This document shows, one piece after another, positions 10,343-20,404 of a stretch of 64,000 nucleotides of DNA. Under the pieces are notes generated by a model, which was given only the letters and a program-made list of their open reading frames with translations, made no database searches and was not told the DNA's origin. This DNA comes from Kluyveromyces lactis. Lineage: Eukaryota > Ascomycota > Saccharomycetes > Saccharomycetales > Saccharomycetaceae. The position numbers and the translations under genes are program-made. Where the stretch lies: assembly GCF_000002515.2 (NCBI RefSeq), contig NC_006040.1, positions 806,001 through 870,000 on the forward strand. Reading direction: 5' to 3'. How positions within the stretch are numbered: position 1 is the first letter of the stretch; every line of letters starts with the position of its first letter.

Positions 10343-10750
10343 ATGGAGAATAAGGAGGAAGCCACCGAGCTCTCTTATGATGAGTTGATGGATATCATTG
10401 TTAATAACAAACCAGTCCCAAACGTAGTGGATGTCCCAGATATCATACTAGACCAATCTTTGGCTACAGAGCATCACTTGAAACCACGGTTGAAGCCATG
10501 GGAGCAAGCGAAGGATGTGCCTGTAATGGGAGGTTTAGTTAGACAAAAGGAAGAGACCAAAGGATTGGCGGAAAACGTGGAACTAGTCAAGAAGTCAAAT
10601 TCACTGGAGAAACTGACAAACTATTACGCCTTAGAGGTTGAGTTTCAAAAACAACTTAAAGGTTATGAGAGTTCTACAGGACTGAAAGGAAGAGGTAGGA
10701 GCTCTGCCGCACTTTCTGATCAAAGCTCAAATCACACCGACAAGGTATGA
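10343..10750 (+). CDS. PEX39: Small KPWE-motif protein, likely Pex39 (YJR012C family)
   Basis: A 135-residue hydrophilic protein without signal peptide or membrane segment. Seen directly: an acidic start with SYDELMDIIVNNKPVPNVVD (about residues 11-30), the tetrapeptide KPWE at 51-54, and a helical middle (about 75-112). S. cerevisiae YJR012C, the gene divergent from GPI14 there too, was recently identified as Pex39, which helps Pex7 import PTS2 cargo into peroxisomes; an [R/K]PWE motif shared with Pex13 is part of that account. Synteny and motif together support the name. The S. cerevisiae protein is longer (about 207 residues), so this is a compact version or the other annotation includes extra N-terminal sequence. 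The ATG used is the first in frame. Confidence 0.78.
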   Translation: MENKEEATELSYDELMDIIVNNKPVPNVVDVPDIILDQSLATEHHLKPRLKPWEQAKDVPVMGGLVRQKEETKGLAENVELVKKSNSLEKLTNYYALEVEFQKQLKGYESSTGLKGRGRSSAALSDQSSNHTDKV

Positions 10751-11136
10751 GTCTTTCTAGAAGTAAAGAAGGCTCACATAGGACTACCTTTGTAAGGCAA
10801 GGTCTTTAAAACACTTTAATATTTGATATGACTCGACGATTTAATTCAATCCACATCACCTGGACGAAGCAACTAGAAATTACGAAAACTCCGATACCTA
10901 TTTGTCTCCCTTCTTCTGAAACACAAACTATATTCTTTTGCCAGTAGCAGCTTATTTCGGATAAGAAGTGATCTGATCTCTAAGATGCTCACAATTCAAT
11001 TATTTTTGATAAGAAAGCTCCTGTAATTCATTGTCAGTGAATTACATACCCCTGAATCCATATTGAAAGTTTCCGCAGTTTGTAGAATTCAGGTTGATCT
11101 AATGACGGATATTCAAAAATTATCTTGTAAATAAGT

Positions 11137-11173
<37 letters not shown>

Positions 11174-11451
11174 CAAGATTCGAACCCATTGTCCGGGGTT
11201 ACTTAAAGCCAGGAATGCAGCTTGTTGATGTGTTTCTTAACAGGTTGATGCTATTCTATCATAGTATTGGTAACACCTACTTAATGTATTGAGGGTTTAA
11301 TAATCCGGGTAACCACTGATCTCATCTCGTAAAGTAATGTGCTCATCTTTTAAAATGAATTAAGATTGAATCGGATCAACATTAGTTAGTTCTTTGGAGA
11401 CACATCCACTTTCATATCGTATAGCATCCAGAGTCTGCCCTTATAGCTGAC
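10751..11451. other. Intergenic spacer with an (AT)16 microsatellite
   Basis: A 701-base spacer between two plus-strand genes. It contains the AT dinucleotide run at 11140-11171 and, right after it, a short tRNA-T-arm-like string that I rejected as a tRNA. No open frame longer than 60 codons with any signature. Confidence 0.5.
11140..11171. repeat. (AT)16 microsatellite
   Basis: Thirty-two bases of perfect AT dinucleotides, about 280 bases upstream of the MRX12-like ATG. Likely length-variable between strains. Confidence 0.95.
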
Positions 11452-12999
11452 ATGTCATACCTTGTAAGAAGACAATTTTGTTCAAGCTCCCGGGTGTTTG
11501 ACAAGCTGATAAAGAAACCATGGAGCGAATCGTTGGAAAGGGTATTAACCCTTGAGTCCGTTCCGGAAAGCTTTAGAAACAACAAAGCATTGTATTCTTT
11601 GGAACCGTATGAGCTTTCTGCTACTTTCAAAAATATTTTAAAGCAGGGTGACTTGACACCAAATCAGAGAATTCAAGTACATAATAAGTTAATCGAAGAA
11701 CTGACAAAATTTGATTTCGCTGTTGCCGCTATACACCTAAAAGAATTGGAGCAGATATCAGGACCTTTGTCTGTACCAGCTTTTATTCAAGTACTTGAAA
11801 ATAACCCAGGAAGAGTTAAAAGTTCATGGGAGTATTTTGAAGAGAACTTTAGTACCGTAAAGCTTTCAGATGATGCTTTGATAACAGTTTTAAATCGCTT
11901 GGTCAACTTTGATCCAATCGACATTAGAGATGGCAAAAAAGTAATGACAGTCACAGATGTTGCACGCAGTATCCATATAATCAATCTCATTAGAGATAAA
12001 CCCAAGATCAGTCATGAAGTTTGGAACAAATTAATTGAAAACATTATTCTCTCAAATACTTCTGTCGTATTACCTAAGGTATTTGAAATCATCCCATTGC
12101 AACTCGATATTCCGGAAACATCGGAAGAACTGACGCACCTACAATTATACGTTTTACTCCATTTGAAAAACCTGAGAGATTTGTTTGAAACAGAGCAGAA
12201 TACGTTTATTAGACTTTTTTCTCTTGTCGGAACACATGATACCGTTCCCATTACTGAAAAAGAAGCACAGGCTTATGAATCGTTTGTCAAAGATTTCAAT
12301 GCTATTGGAGAAAATTTGGGACTCGAGAGCAGTGATTTAGTGGCCTCAAAAATTGGTACGGGATCGACGTTTGAAGAAATGCTTTCTTTTATCAAACAGG
12401 CCGAGATTGATAAAAAGCAACTATCCTTTGCCAAAATGTTATTAAGATATTTAGGTATGCACAAAGGTGATACCAAAAGAGCTTTAGAGTTTTACCATGA
12501 GTATTTAATGGCCCATCCATCACATGCTGATGAATTAATGTATGAGTTATTTTTGTCGTTCGCATATCAAAGCTTTGCCCATTCTAACGATAAATTCTTA
12601 CAAGTTGCCGAGTCTTTGATACCTCCAGACTCATGCGATGAGCATAAACTCAATGTTCTACGCTGTTTGATATTAGTAAACTCGAAATTCAATGTAGACC
12701 GTAGTTTGGATATCTTTAACAAAAACATTCAAAGCATAAGCAAGGAAAAGAGTCCAATAACGAACACTTCCGATGCAGCCTTGCTTTGCGAAGATCTTGT
12801 TCTGGCATTTTTGCGTAATAAAGACCGTGACTTCGCCCATGTTATATTTGAAGGTGCTGCTAGGGAAAAGATTATAGATGGCCCAACCGCAGTGAAGCGA
12901 GTTAAAAACATTTTGACACTTTATGGAGAGAGTATCGAGGAAAAAAATTGTACAGAAATAATGGACAAAGAGATTGAGAGAGTGTTAAAGTCACTCTGA
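11452..12999 (+). CDS. MRX12: Mitochondrial ribosome-associated protein, Mrx12-like (YJR003C)
   Basis: A 515-residue helical protein, close to S. cerevisiae YJR003C/Mrx12 (519), a protein found with the mitochondrial ribosome but without a known activity. The first 20 residues are basic, Ser-rich and free of acidic residues until D17 (MSYLVRRQFCSSSRV), typical of a mitochondrial targeting presequence. The remainder is predicted alpha-helical in a helical-repeat style, without recognisable catalytic motifs. The name rests mainly on length, presequence and position: YJR012C and YJR013W lie on one side and YJR001W/YJR002W homologues on the other. Confidence 0.72.
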   Translation: MSYLVRRQFCSSSRVFDKLIKKPWSESLERVLTLESVPESFRNNKALYSLEPYELSATFKNILKQGDLTPNQRIQVHNKLIEELTKFDFAVAAIHLKELEQISGPLSVPAFIQVLENNPGRVKSSWEYFEENFSTVKLSDDALITVLNRLVNFDPIDIRDGKKVMTVTDVARSIHIINLIRDKPKISHEVWNKLIENIILSNTSVVLPKVFEIIPLQLDIPETSEELTHLQLYVLLHLKNLRDLFETEQNTFIRLFSLVGTHDTVPITEKEAQAYESFVKDFNAIGENLGLESSDLVASKIGTGSTFEEMLSFIKQAEIDKKQLSFAKMLLRYLGMHKGDTKRALEFYHEYLMAHPSHADELMYELFLSFAYQSFAHSNDKFLQVAESLIPPDSCDEHKLNVLRCLILVNSKFNVDRSLDIFNKNIQSISKEKSPITNTSDAALLCEDLVLAFLRNKDRDFAHVIFEGAAREKIIDGPTAVKRVKNILTLYGESIEEKNCTEIMDKEIERVLKSL

Positions 13000-13181
13000 T
13001 CTCAAACCATCGGTTATACACATATACGCAGACATTGACATATTTACACTATACCCATATGCATTTATATGTACATATCTTATTCGTGATATTGGCACTT
13101 CCAAAGAAATGCTTGATTCGTATTTATGTATTGGCTATGAAGTTCTGAGTTACAGACATGAGATCACAAAATGGTAGCACC

Positions 13182-13817
13182 TTACGGATGCTTTCCTATC
13201 TTGCTTGAAAATAGACCCATAAGGCTGGCTTGCTTGACACTTTTCTGTTCCAGTGTGGGAGGTTTTTTAATCTTAAATGTTGGCTTTCCCTGATCACGAT
13301 TTCTTAATTCAGTTTCAACGTTAACGAACCTGAAGGTTTTATGCAGTTTCTTCTTGTTGGTAGTATCACCACTACGCTGTTTCTTACATTTTGCTTCAGG
13401 AGTAGAAGCAGGAACATTACAGTTCTTGAATAAAAGTTGGCAGCGTTCATCCGATGCAGAGGCTGTGCGTTTTAAATTGTTCTTTACCAATGATGCTGCC
13501 GGTCCGGTATAATCCAGAGTCTTACGAGCTGCTTCTGTTGTATGTGAATCCTTCAATGCAATCTTCTGACCAGCAGAAGTGGCTCCGAAATCAGTTTGTT
13601 TTATTACCGAGATTTGTCCAATCTTAACGTTATCAGGATTTCGAGTTACCTGCCCATCTTTGTAATCTTGCATTATGACTACTAGCGGATTGGTACCTTT
13701 GGTATTTGGCAATCCAGAATTGCTCTTTCTACCTCTGCTCTTATTCACTTGGTCGGAATTTGGTTCTGGGAAGCCCGCTTCCTTTTGATACCTTTTATTT
13801 TCCAAAATGACTTTCAT
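13182..13817 (-). CDS. Unrecognised basic protein with a PIP-box-like C-terminus
   Basis: I do not recognise this 211-residue protein. It is basic (many Lys/Arg), Ser/Thr/Asn-rich and probably disordered for the first 160 residues. Patches stand out: NPLVVIMQDYKDGQVTRNPD (about 45-64), KIGQISVIKQTDFG, a Lys/Arg patch KCKKQRSGDTTNKKKLHK (possible nuclear signal) and a conserved-looking FRFVNVETELRNRDQG. Residues 196-203, QASLMGLF, resemble a PCNA-interacting (PIP) box but lack the usual pair of aromatic residues. It is divergent from NOC3 (393-base shared promoter) and convergent with the MRX12-like gene. The continuous frame, the ATG start and lack of a competing frame support a real gene. 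A nuclear role is only inference. Confidence 0.65.
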   Translation of the reverse strand: MKVILENKRYQKEAGFPEPNSDQVNKSRGRKSNSGLPNTKGTNPLVVIMQDYKDGQVTRNPDNVKIGQISVIKQTDFGATSAGQKIALKDSHTTEAARKTLDYTGPAASLVKNNLKRTASASDERCQLLFKNCNVPASTPEAKCKKQRSGDTTNKKKLHKTFRFVNVETELRNRDQGKPTFKIKKPPTLEQKSVKQASLMGLFSSKIGKHP

Positions 13818-14210
13818 TCTAAATAACTTGTTGTTAGCATTGTAAGGCTCTGGATTTCGTCACTGTCACTGTTAACTATGTCAGTTACCTACAGAAAATA
13901 TCAATGACTACAAACAATGTAGTATATGAGTCTTGTTATGTCTCACTTTCATGTGACACTATCTGAAATGAGTATTGCAACTTTGTTTTCAATGTATGTC
14001 AGATTTGATGTTTTGATATGCAGGAAAAAGAAACACATCTTTTACTATTGAAAAATTTTTGGGATTCATCTCATCGGACAGATATTTTACTATGGGAAAG
14101 CGGTTCCAGAGGTAAACACAACAGTAATTGACAACCCACTGCAGTGACATAACTAAGGCAATTTAAGCTAACGGACTCTCAAAAATACAGTTTCTCGACT
14201 ATCTGTCATA
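13818..14210. promoter_or_regulatory. Divergent promoter with RRPE and PAC-like elements (NOC3 side)
   Basis: GAAAAATTTTTG at 14050-14061 matches the RRPE (core AAAAATTTT), and CTCATCGG at 14070-14077 matches the PAC element CTCATCGC in 7 of 8 positions. The close RRPE-PAC pair, 130-160 bases before the NOC3 ATG, is the classic layout of ribosome-biogenesis promoters bound by Stb3 and Dot6/Tod6. The half near the unrecognised gene shows nothing I can name. Confidence 0.65.
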
Positions 14211-16199
14211 ATGGGTAGAAAAAGATCGCAAAAGGAGATTCAAGAAAGGCTTGCGAAGAGAAGAAAAGATGCCGATGCCCTTCTTGAGACTGGCTTGTTC
14301 CAGACTGAGGATGTTGAAGTAGACGATAGAATGCCTTCAAAATCCTCCTGGGATGACGATGAGCAAGATTACGAACTTAAACCTAGAACTCTCAAAGGTC
14401 AAGATGATGAAGACGCCGTAGAAGGTTTACCTATCAAGAGAAATGGTAAAGTGGAAAGGAATATCATCAAATCTCAAAGGAATGACGTCCGGAAATCTAA
14501 GGAAGATGAAGCAGACAATGAATCAAATGACGAGGAGGAAAATTCGAAGGATGGAGCTGCGTCGTCAGGAGAGGAAGAAGATGATAACGAGGTACCAGAC
14601 ACTGAAGAAACAATTATAGAATTAAAAGAGACAATTGCAGAATTAGTTGAAAGAATTATGGAAGAAGCCGAAGAAAATACGGCAGCATTGACACGTCTAC
14701 GTAAAATGGCAGGCTCTAAAAATCCGAATACTGCCAAGTTCTCGATATTAGCATTGGTCACCGTTTTTAAAAGCATAATTCCGGGCTATAGAATTAGACC
14801 ACTAACAGAACTTGAAAAGAAAGAAAAGGTAACCAAAGAAGTGGCAAGATTAAGAAGCTTTGAAGAAAATCTTGTCTTTAATTACAAGGCTTATGTTGAT
14901 CTTTTGGCTCGCCTTTCTCGTACACCCAACAATGACACTCCAATAAATGTTAATTTGGGCAATATAGCCACCAACGCTGCAATCGAGTTAACATCTAGTT
15001 CAATGCATTTTAACTTTAGATCTGAGTTGTTGACTATATTAATCAGAAGGATATCAAAACCAAACCCATCGATTGATCCTTTCTATCATAAAGCTATAAA
15101 AACAATTGAAGGGATTTTGAATGAAGATGAAGAAGGTAACGTATCAGTTGAGGTGATCAGACTTTTATCTAAAGTTCTTAAAACAAGAAATTATAACGTT
15201 GATGAATCGGTTATTAATGTACTTCTTTCTTTAGATATCCTTCATGACTACGACCCGAACACTAAAACAGAGGAAGAGTTCAAAATGAAGCTAAGGAAGA
15301 AGGATAGGGTACATCTTTCTAAGAAAGAAAAGAAAGCTCGGAAGGAAAGAAAATTAATAGAAGAAGAAATGAGAGCTGCTGAACAAGCTGTCTCTGCAGA
15401 AGAAAGAGAAAGGAATCAAGCAGAAATTTTGAAACTGACTTTGGCGCTTTATTTGAACATTTTGAGATCCGATATCACCAAACTAGTTGGTTCTGTATTG
15501 GAAGGTCTAGCGAAGTTTGGGCACATGGCTAACTTTGATCTTTTGGGTGATTTCTTGGTTGTCATGAAGGAACTCATAGCTAATGCAGAGCTTGACAACC
15601 TATCATCTTCTGAGGTGCGTAAGGTATTGCTTTGTATCGTCACAGCCTTTTCCCTAGTTTCCAATCATACTCATATGAAATTATCAATGGATCTATCATC
15701 ATTTGTCGACGCGCTATTCACAGTACTACCGTATCTATCGTTCGATGCTGATATTGAATTCTCACACAAATCGCTAAGGTTGGCCGACCCCTTGAATAAT
15801 GAACTCGTCAAACCATCAGTTAACGTATCAACAAAAGCAGAGTTATTGTTGAAAGCCCTTGATCATGTCTTTTTCAGATCAAAATCTGGCACTAAACAAA
15901 GAGCTGCTGCGTTCACAAAGAGAATTTACATGGCTTTGCTGCACACTCCAGAAAAAACATCAATTGCACTGCTGAAGTTTTTGGATAAACTAACTACCAA
16001 ATATCCAGAAGTACTGGGTTTATACTCTACAGACGATAGAATTGGAAATGGGGAGTTCCGCATCGACACAGACTTACCAAGTAGAAGTAATGCAGAAGCA
16101 GCAACTATATGGGAAAATAGCCTTCTTGTCAAGCATTACAGTCCTTCTGTTGTAAAAGGTGTAAGATCATTATTCCATAAATCTCAAGAACATAAATAG
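14211..16199 (+). CDS. NOC3: Noc3, nucleolar pre-60S export / pre-replication factor
   Basis: Nucleolar protein that forms the Noc2-Noc3 complex on pre-60S particles and is also reported in pre-replication complexes. The 662 residues match S. cerevisiae Noc3 (663). The N-terminus MGRKRSQKEIQERLAKRRKD is strongly basic. An acidic stretch follows (about residues 95-145), then the conserved NOC3/CBF helical-repeat region with LRKMAGSKNPNTAKFSILAL and RIRPLTELEKKEKVTKEV (about 165-215). A charged Lys/Glu-rich helix, likely coiled coil, spans about 365-410. RRPE and PAC-like elements upstream fit co-regulation with other ribosome-assembly genes. It is the YLR002C counterpart and convergent with MPP10, only 99 bases between stops. 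Confidence 0.95.
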   Translation: MGRKRSQKEIQERLAKRRKDADALLETGLFQTEDVEVDDRMPSKSSWDDDEQDYELKPRTLKGQDDEDAVEGLPIKRNGKVERNIIKSQRNDVRKSKEDEADNESNDEEENSKDGAASSGEEEDDNEVPDTEETIIELKETIAELVERIMEEAEENTAALTRLRKMAGSKNPNTAKFSILALVTVFKSIIPGYRIRPLTELEKKEKVTKEVARLRSFEENLVFNYKAYVDLLARLSRTPNNDTPINVNLGNIATNAAIELTSSSMHFNFRSELLTILIRRISKPNPSIDPFYHKAIKTIEGILNEDEEGNVSVEVIRLLSKVLKTRNYNVDESVINVLLSLDILHDYDPNTKTEEEFKMKLRKKDRVHLSKKEKKARKERKLIEEEMRAAEQAVSAEERERNQAEILKLTLALYLNILRSDITKLVGSVLEGLAKFGHMANFDLLGDFLVVMKELIANAELDNLSSSEVRKVLLCIVTAFSLVSNHTHMKLSMDLSSFVDALFTVLPYLSFDADIEFSHKSLRLADPLNNELVKPSVNVSTKAELLLKALDHVFFRSKSGTKQRAAAFTKRIYMALLHTPEKTSIALLKFLDKLTTKYPEVLGLYSTDDRIGNGEFRIDTDLPSRSNAEAATIWENSLLVKHYSPSVVKGVRSLFHKSQEHK

Positions 16200-16298
16200 T
16201 TTGGGGGATAAAAAGATAATTAAGAATTCTCTTATTTACCACCTTCATTTCAATGCAATTGCATTAATTATAGTAATATATACTTACTGTAACAGTGT

Positions 16299-18125
16299 CT
16301 ATAACTTGAAATTGATGTTACCAGATGCATTATCCTTCTTTATATTACCCTTAACATCAGTTTTGGCACCCTTTTTATCGATAACGGTTATGTTCTTGGA
16401 TTTAGTCAAGGTATTAAGAACATCATCCGTCTTACTCTTCTTTCTAGGTTGTTCGGCTCTTTTCGCAGATAGCTTCGATCTCTTTCTCTTAGCAGCTCTA
16501 CGGAGTCTGTTTTTATCCTCTCTGGACAGTTCATCTCTGGACATCACCACACCATTCTTCAAAGTTATTTCATTAGAGTTCTCTGATTTACCAACTTTGT
16601 AGATTTCCTGAGGAGCTAATGTGGAACCACTTGACATTGTTAGTGGTTGTGCATCTTCCATAGAAATAGCGGCGGTTTGCACTCTTACTTCAAGATCTTT
16701 CTTTATCGGCTTAGGTATGAAGTGGGCTGACGATAATGCATCTAGTTTGTAAACCAAATCTTTATATAGCTCTGAAATTTCATCGTGACTTTTCTGTAAT
16801 TCTTCTGATATTTCAGTATCCTCGGTAACACCTTTGAAATCATCTTCATAAATTTCAGCTAGTGATTTTGATGACTTTACATCACTTAGTTCGAATCTTG
16901 GTTTATTATTGTAGCCTGAAATATCGCTGATAACCCTCCTCTGTAGATCGTTAAAATCTTCTTCCTTGATCCTTCTACGGATCATATTCTCGAGAGTTTC
17001 TGTTACCTCAGCTGTTATAACTGGCACAGGTTTGGCAGTTCTTTCGAACTCAAGATCTTCCGTTAACAAGGCATCTTCTGGCCTATCGCGAGCTTTTACT
17101 TCACCTTTTAACGCCCATTTCTTCTCAGCAACAGCTTCCTTTTCGAGGGATTCTATTTGTCTTTTTAGCTCAAGTTGTTGACGTTCAAAGGTAGATAATG
17201 GTTGTTCAGCAGTTTCTTCATCTGATCCCTGAAAATCATCGTCTTCGTCAGCAAAAAGATCTAACTTAGCTTCCTCCATTGCATCATCATACTCGCTTTC
17301 GTCAAAGGATTCATCCTCTTCGGCCTCTGCTTTCTTTGAAGGTCCTGGCCGCCTGTCCTGGGAAGATTTTTTATTAGATGGCTTATCAAAGAAATCGTCG
17401 TAATATAGAGCTTCTTCATCTTCCTCCGATGGAACATCTGCGAAATAATCAACTTCTTCGTCATCCTCATCTTCTTCATCTGCATCTTGGCTTCTATTCT
17501 CAGCCTCAAGTGTTTGTCTATTGAATTCATCTAGATTGAAAAATTGATCGTTTACACCAAACTTGTCTTCGATCGCTTGTGGACTTTCTTGTGCTTCTAC
17601 AAATTGATCATCAGGTTCCGAATCACTTTCGTTTTCCAATTTATCTTCTTCCTTCTCATGTAATTCTAAAGGTTCTGGTTCTGAGAACTGTTGTTCTTCA
17701 TCTAAAACGAGCTCTTCATTTTCTGCTTCTTCCTCCTCCTCTTCAATAGCAGACTCTTCAGAAACTGGAGCTTCGTCTGCAGACATTTCATTGGAATTTT
17801 CAACATTAGAGGCATCATCTTCGTCTCCGCTGCTTTCCTCGCTCATATCATTCTCATTATCAACCTTCAGTTCGGCGATTTTTTCCATGATATCACCTTG
17901 AACATTATCTAAAATGATTTTTGACTGCCACCATACCTGGTTAGCATCTAGCCCATCAACCACTATCTCATCTAATGTTGTCTTTGAATTTCCATTGTTT
18001 TTATTCAGATTGATGACTTCGTCAAAGTAAGTCTTCACTGCCGATAGTGGTTCCTTGGACTCCAGAGCATCCTGGGAAAGAAGTCCAACAGGATTAGTTT
18101 TCAAAATTTCCAAAAACTGACTCAT
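16299..18125 (-). CDS. MPP10: Mpp10, U3 snoRNP protein of the SSU processome
   Basis: Scaffold of the small-subunit processome; it binds Imp3 and Imp4 and is needed for the early cuts of 18S pre-rRNA. The 608 residues compare with 593 in S. cerevisiae. The N-terminal 85 residues are ordered. A very acidic Glu/Asp-rich region (about 90-300) follows. Then comes the Imp3/Imp4-binding part with EDLEFERTAKPVPVITAE and ETLENMIRRRIKEEDFNDLQ, a segment SAHFIPKPIKKDLEVR, and a basic tail with RLRRAAKRKRSKLSAKRAEQ. Upstream, on the opposite strand sense, are a PAC element and RRPE-like tracts. It pairs tandemly with AVT1 as YJR002W/YJR001W do. Confidence 0.93.
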   Translation of the reverse strand: MSQFLEILKTNPVGLLSQDALESKEPLSAVKTYFDEVINLNKNNGNSKTTLDEIVVDGLDANQVWWQSKIILDNVQGDIMEKIAELKVDNENDMSEESSGDEDDASNVENSNEMSADEAPVSEESAIEEEEEEAENEELVLDEEQQFSEPEPLELHEKEEDKLENESDSEPDDQFVEAQESPQAIEDKFGVNDQFFNLDEFNRQTLEAENRSQDADEEDEDDEEVDYFADVPSEEDEEALYYDDFFDKPSNKKSSQDRRPGPSKKAEAEEDESFDESEYDDAMEEAKLDLFADEDDDFQGSDEETAEQPLSTFERQQLELKRQIESLEKEAVAEKKWALKGEVKARDRPEDALLTEDLEFERTAKPVPVITAEVTETLENMIRRRIKEEDFNDLQRRVISDISGYNNKPRFELSDVKSSKSLAEIYEDDFKGVTEDTEISEELQKSHDEISELYKDLVYKLDALSSAHFIPKPIKKDLEVRVQTAAISMEDAQPLTMSSGSTLAPQEIYKVGKSENSNEITLKNGVVMSRDELSREDKNRLRRAAKRKRSKLSAKRAEQPRKKSKTDDVLNTLTKSKNITVIDKKGAKTDVKGNIKKDNASGNINFKL

Positions 18126-18517
18126 GTTGTGTTATGTGTGGGTCAGTGAAACGTTACCTATTTACTGGTGTAGCTGTAGTGGATGTATCGATACGATCAA
18201 GCTGCTACTATAGACGCATATTTCGTACATGCTGAGTGATGCGATGAGATGAGTTTTCATCAATTTTTCAGGTATCCAAAAATTTGAAAAAGAAAAAAAT
18301 GATGGGAACTGTCGCCAATGCGGGTAAGAAGAGAGATAATAGACACAGTTGTGAGGCATTGGTTGGGTGATGAATACTAGACAGAAGTACATATGGGTGA
18401 AAAGTCATTATATGAAGTGTGATTCCCTTAGTTTGGGTGCTAAAATTTTGCATAAAGACACGTAGATGCATATACAAGAATGAGGTGCTGGCAAATTCAA
18501 CAGCATTTGTAGGTAAT
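18126..18517. other. MPP10 promoter and AVT1 3' region
   Basis: A 392-base spacer between two minus-strand genes. It holds the PAC/RRPE cluster listed separately; the AVT1-proximal half shows only chance open frames of under 100 codons. Confidence 0.55.
18241..18288 (-). promoter_or_regulatory. PAC element and RRPE-like tracts of the MPP10 promoter
   Basis: GCGATGAG at 18241-18248 is an exact PAC element, immediately followed by a second GATGAG. CAATTTTTCA at 18261-18270 (TGAAAAATTG on the MPP10 strand) and AAAAATTTGA near 18279-18288 resemble RRPE. They sit about 115-165 bases upstream of the MPP10 ATG. Function is inferred from S. cerevisiae. Confidence 0.65.
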
Positions 18518-20404
18518 TCATGAGGTGAAGGAGGCGTATACTCCAAGAGTGGATAATACTGCACTAATTAATATCGTAATATTACACGCTATCAATTCCC
18601 AAGATTTAATGGTTTTGTAGCAAATTCTTTTGTAGAACAAACATGGCAGAATGAAACAAATCATGAAACAAAGTGCAGCACCCAAGAATGCAATTATTTT
18701 GTCAAATTCAGGGAATAAAATAGCAATAATCACGAACATAACATTCACCATGATTCTGTTAAATATTCTGGTTGCCTTTGCGAAAAAAACCTTCGATGCT
18801 GGTTTAGTTTCATCGATGTGCACTACGTTAAACATTGAATCAAAGATGGAGACAATCGGTCTTGCATTAAGTGGTGTTTTGGCAAGTGGAATCAGTGAAA
18901 GAAGAGTTGAAATTAGGCCATAAACAAAAGGCGGGTATCCTGGAGTCAATAACACACTTCTTGTCACTTCATTCATAACAAGATTACCGAACATTAAAAA
19001 TCCAACGACAGCAATTCCGATATCAGTAACAATGGTGATGCTATAAGTGGTCTTCAAACAACGAGTAAACTTCTCCGGATGCCTCATATCACTCTTTAAG
19101 TTGGGAAAGACTGCGTGACCTCCCCAGCATGCACTCAATAACCCTAAGGAAAGACAAAACTCCTTGAATGAATTGGGCCACATCGATGTGGCTTCTGGTT
19201 GCAATAATGACCCTGGTGAATATTGTTTTAGCAACCCACAGAAAACTACTAACAATGCAGTTCCAATAGTCGAGATAATACCCAACAAAGAGATATTTGA
19301 TAAAACACTTAATGGCAAAAATATTGGAGGAGTAACTGCAAAAAAAGCGACGAATTTGAAGAAGTTGACCGAATATTCTGGGAACAACGCGTTCAATGAA
19401 TCACCGAACAAAATGATCAAGGCTACACCACATGCTAATAAATCCATAGCAAATAGGAACGAGATCAATGCACGACCTTTTGGACCAAAAGCTGCATATG
19501 CCAAATCTCCGTAAGTCGAAATGGATGGATCTGCATCCAAACATCTTGAAATTAACTGAGCGCTACAAAAAGTAGCAAATGCAAAAATGAATAAGATTGG
19601 AACACCTAATACCCATCCTGCATATCTAAGACCCAATGGTAATGCTAATAGTCCGATACCGATTAGCACGTTGATTGAGTTGAAAATTGTCTGAGGTGCG
19701 GTCGATTGACCAGCGATGACAGTGATCACTTTTCCAGCCTTCGTCTCAACTTGTTTCAAAATGATTGCATCTGCTTCTGGACCAACGGCATTGCCCGAAT
19801 CATCGAAGCTGTATTCAGTTAAATGATGCGGACCCATCGAATCATGAGAAAAAACACTCTGTAACCCATCCGATTCATCAATAGGGTTTTCAAAATTCCC
19901 ATATGGAGTCCCAGCTTGGATGCTACTTCTTCTTGACATTGCTCCGTAAAGGTCTGCAATTGACGGCTTGATGGAAACAGTCCCAGGCCCCGTAATAGCA
20001 AATGAGAGTTTCCTACCATGATGAGAGAACCCCAAAGTATCTGGATCGTAACACTCATCTCCATCAGCACCGATATAAGAACGTTCTCGATCAGCGTTCA
20101 TTTCGATTGCTTTGAACGAATTAGCTCTTTGGAATGACGTAGCAAACCTTCCCAACGAATTCACACCTCTGAACGACCCAATCGGTTGATCTAAAATAGA
20201 GGTACGTCGTCTAATACCTTGATACTGTGTTGGCATTTCCGAAGAACCATCGAGATAGTCAGGGTAGTCATTGCTGCTACCTGCACCAACACCAGCACCA
20301 AACCGTCTGTCTTTGTTGATAGGAATAGACACATAGTGCACCTGCGCAGCAGAGGAGGAGTCTGCCTTCAAGGACTGATGTTCCGGGTCAACCTCTTGAA
20401 CCAT
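18518..20404 (-). CDS. AVT1: Avt1-type vacuolar amino acid transporter
   Basis: Amino acid/auxin permease family member. In S. cerevisiae Avt1 imports neutral amino acids and histidine into the vacuole in exchange for protons. The 628 residues (S. cerevisiae 602) divide into a hydrophilic N-terminal tail of about 235 residues, Ser/Gly-rich with [14 protein letters not shown] and [12 protein letters not shown], and a membrane domain of about 11 segments. The membrane domain opens with [20 protein letters not shown], the family's TM1 signature. Its tandem position behind MPP10 matches YJR001W/YJR002W. It is divergent from the FAS1-domain gene across a spacer of about 1.2 kb. Confidence 0.93.
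   Translation of the reverse strand: MVQEVDPEHQSLKADSSSAAQVHYVSIPINKDRRFGAGVGAGSSNDYPDYLDGSSEMPTQYQGIRRRTSILDQPIGSFRGVNSLGRFATSFQRANSFKAIEMNADRERSYIGADGDECYDPDTLGFSHHGRKLSFAITGPGTVSIKPSIADLYGAMSRRSSIQAGTPYGNFENPIDESDGLQSVFSHDSMGPHHLTEYSFDDSGNAVGPEADAIILKQVETKAGKVITVIAGQSTAPQTIFNSINVLIGIGLLALPLGLRYAGWVLGVPILFIFAFATFCSAQLISRCLDADPSISTYGDLAYAAFGPKGRALISFLFAMDLLACGVALIILFGDSLNALFPEYSVNFFKFVAFFAVTPPIFLPLSVLSNISLLGIISTIGTALLVVFCGLLKQYSPGSLLQPEATSMWPNSFKEFCLSLGLLSACWGGHAVFPNLKSDMRHPEKFTRCLKTTYSITIVTDIGIAVVGFLMFGNLVMNEVTRSVLLTPGYPPFVYGLISTLLSLIPLAKTPLNARPIVSIFDSMFNVVHIDETKPASKVFFAKATRIFNRIMVNVMFVIIAILFPEFDKIIAFLGAALCFMICFILPCLFYKRICYKTIKSWELIACNITILISAVLSTLGVYASFTS

Noticed and set aside
11172-11199. 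tRNA-like string (GGGTTCGAATC on the minus strand) right after the AT repeat
   Set aside because: The five bases flanking the loop do not pair into a T-stem, and no acceptor or anticodon arm is present. It may be a relic but cannot be supported.
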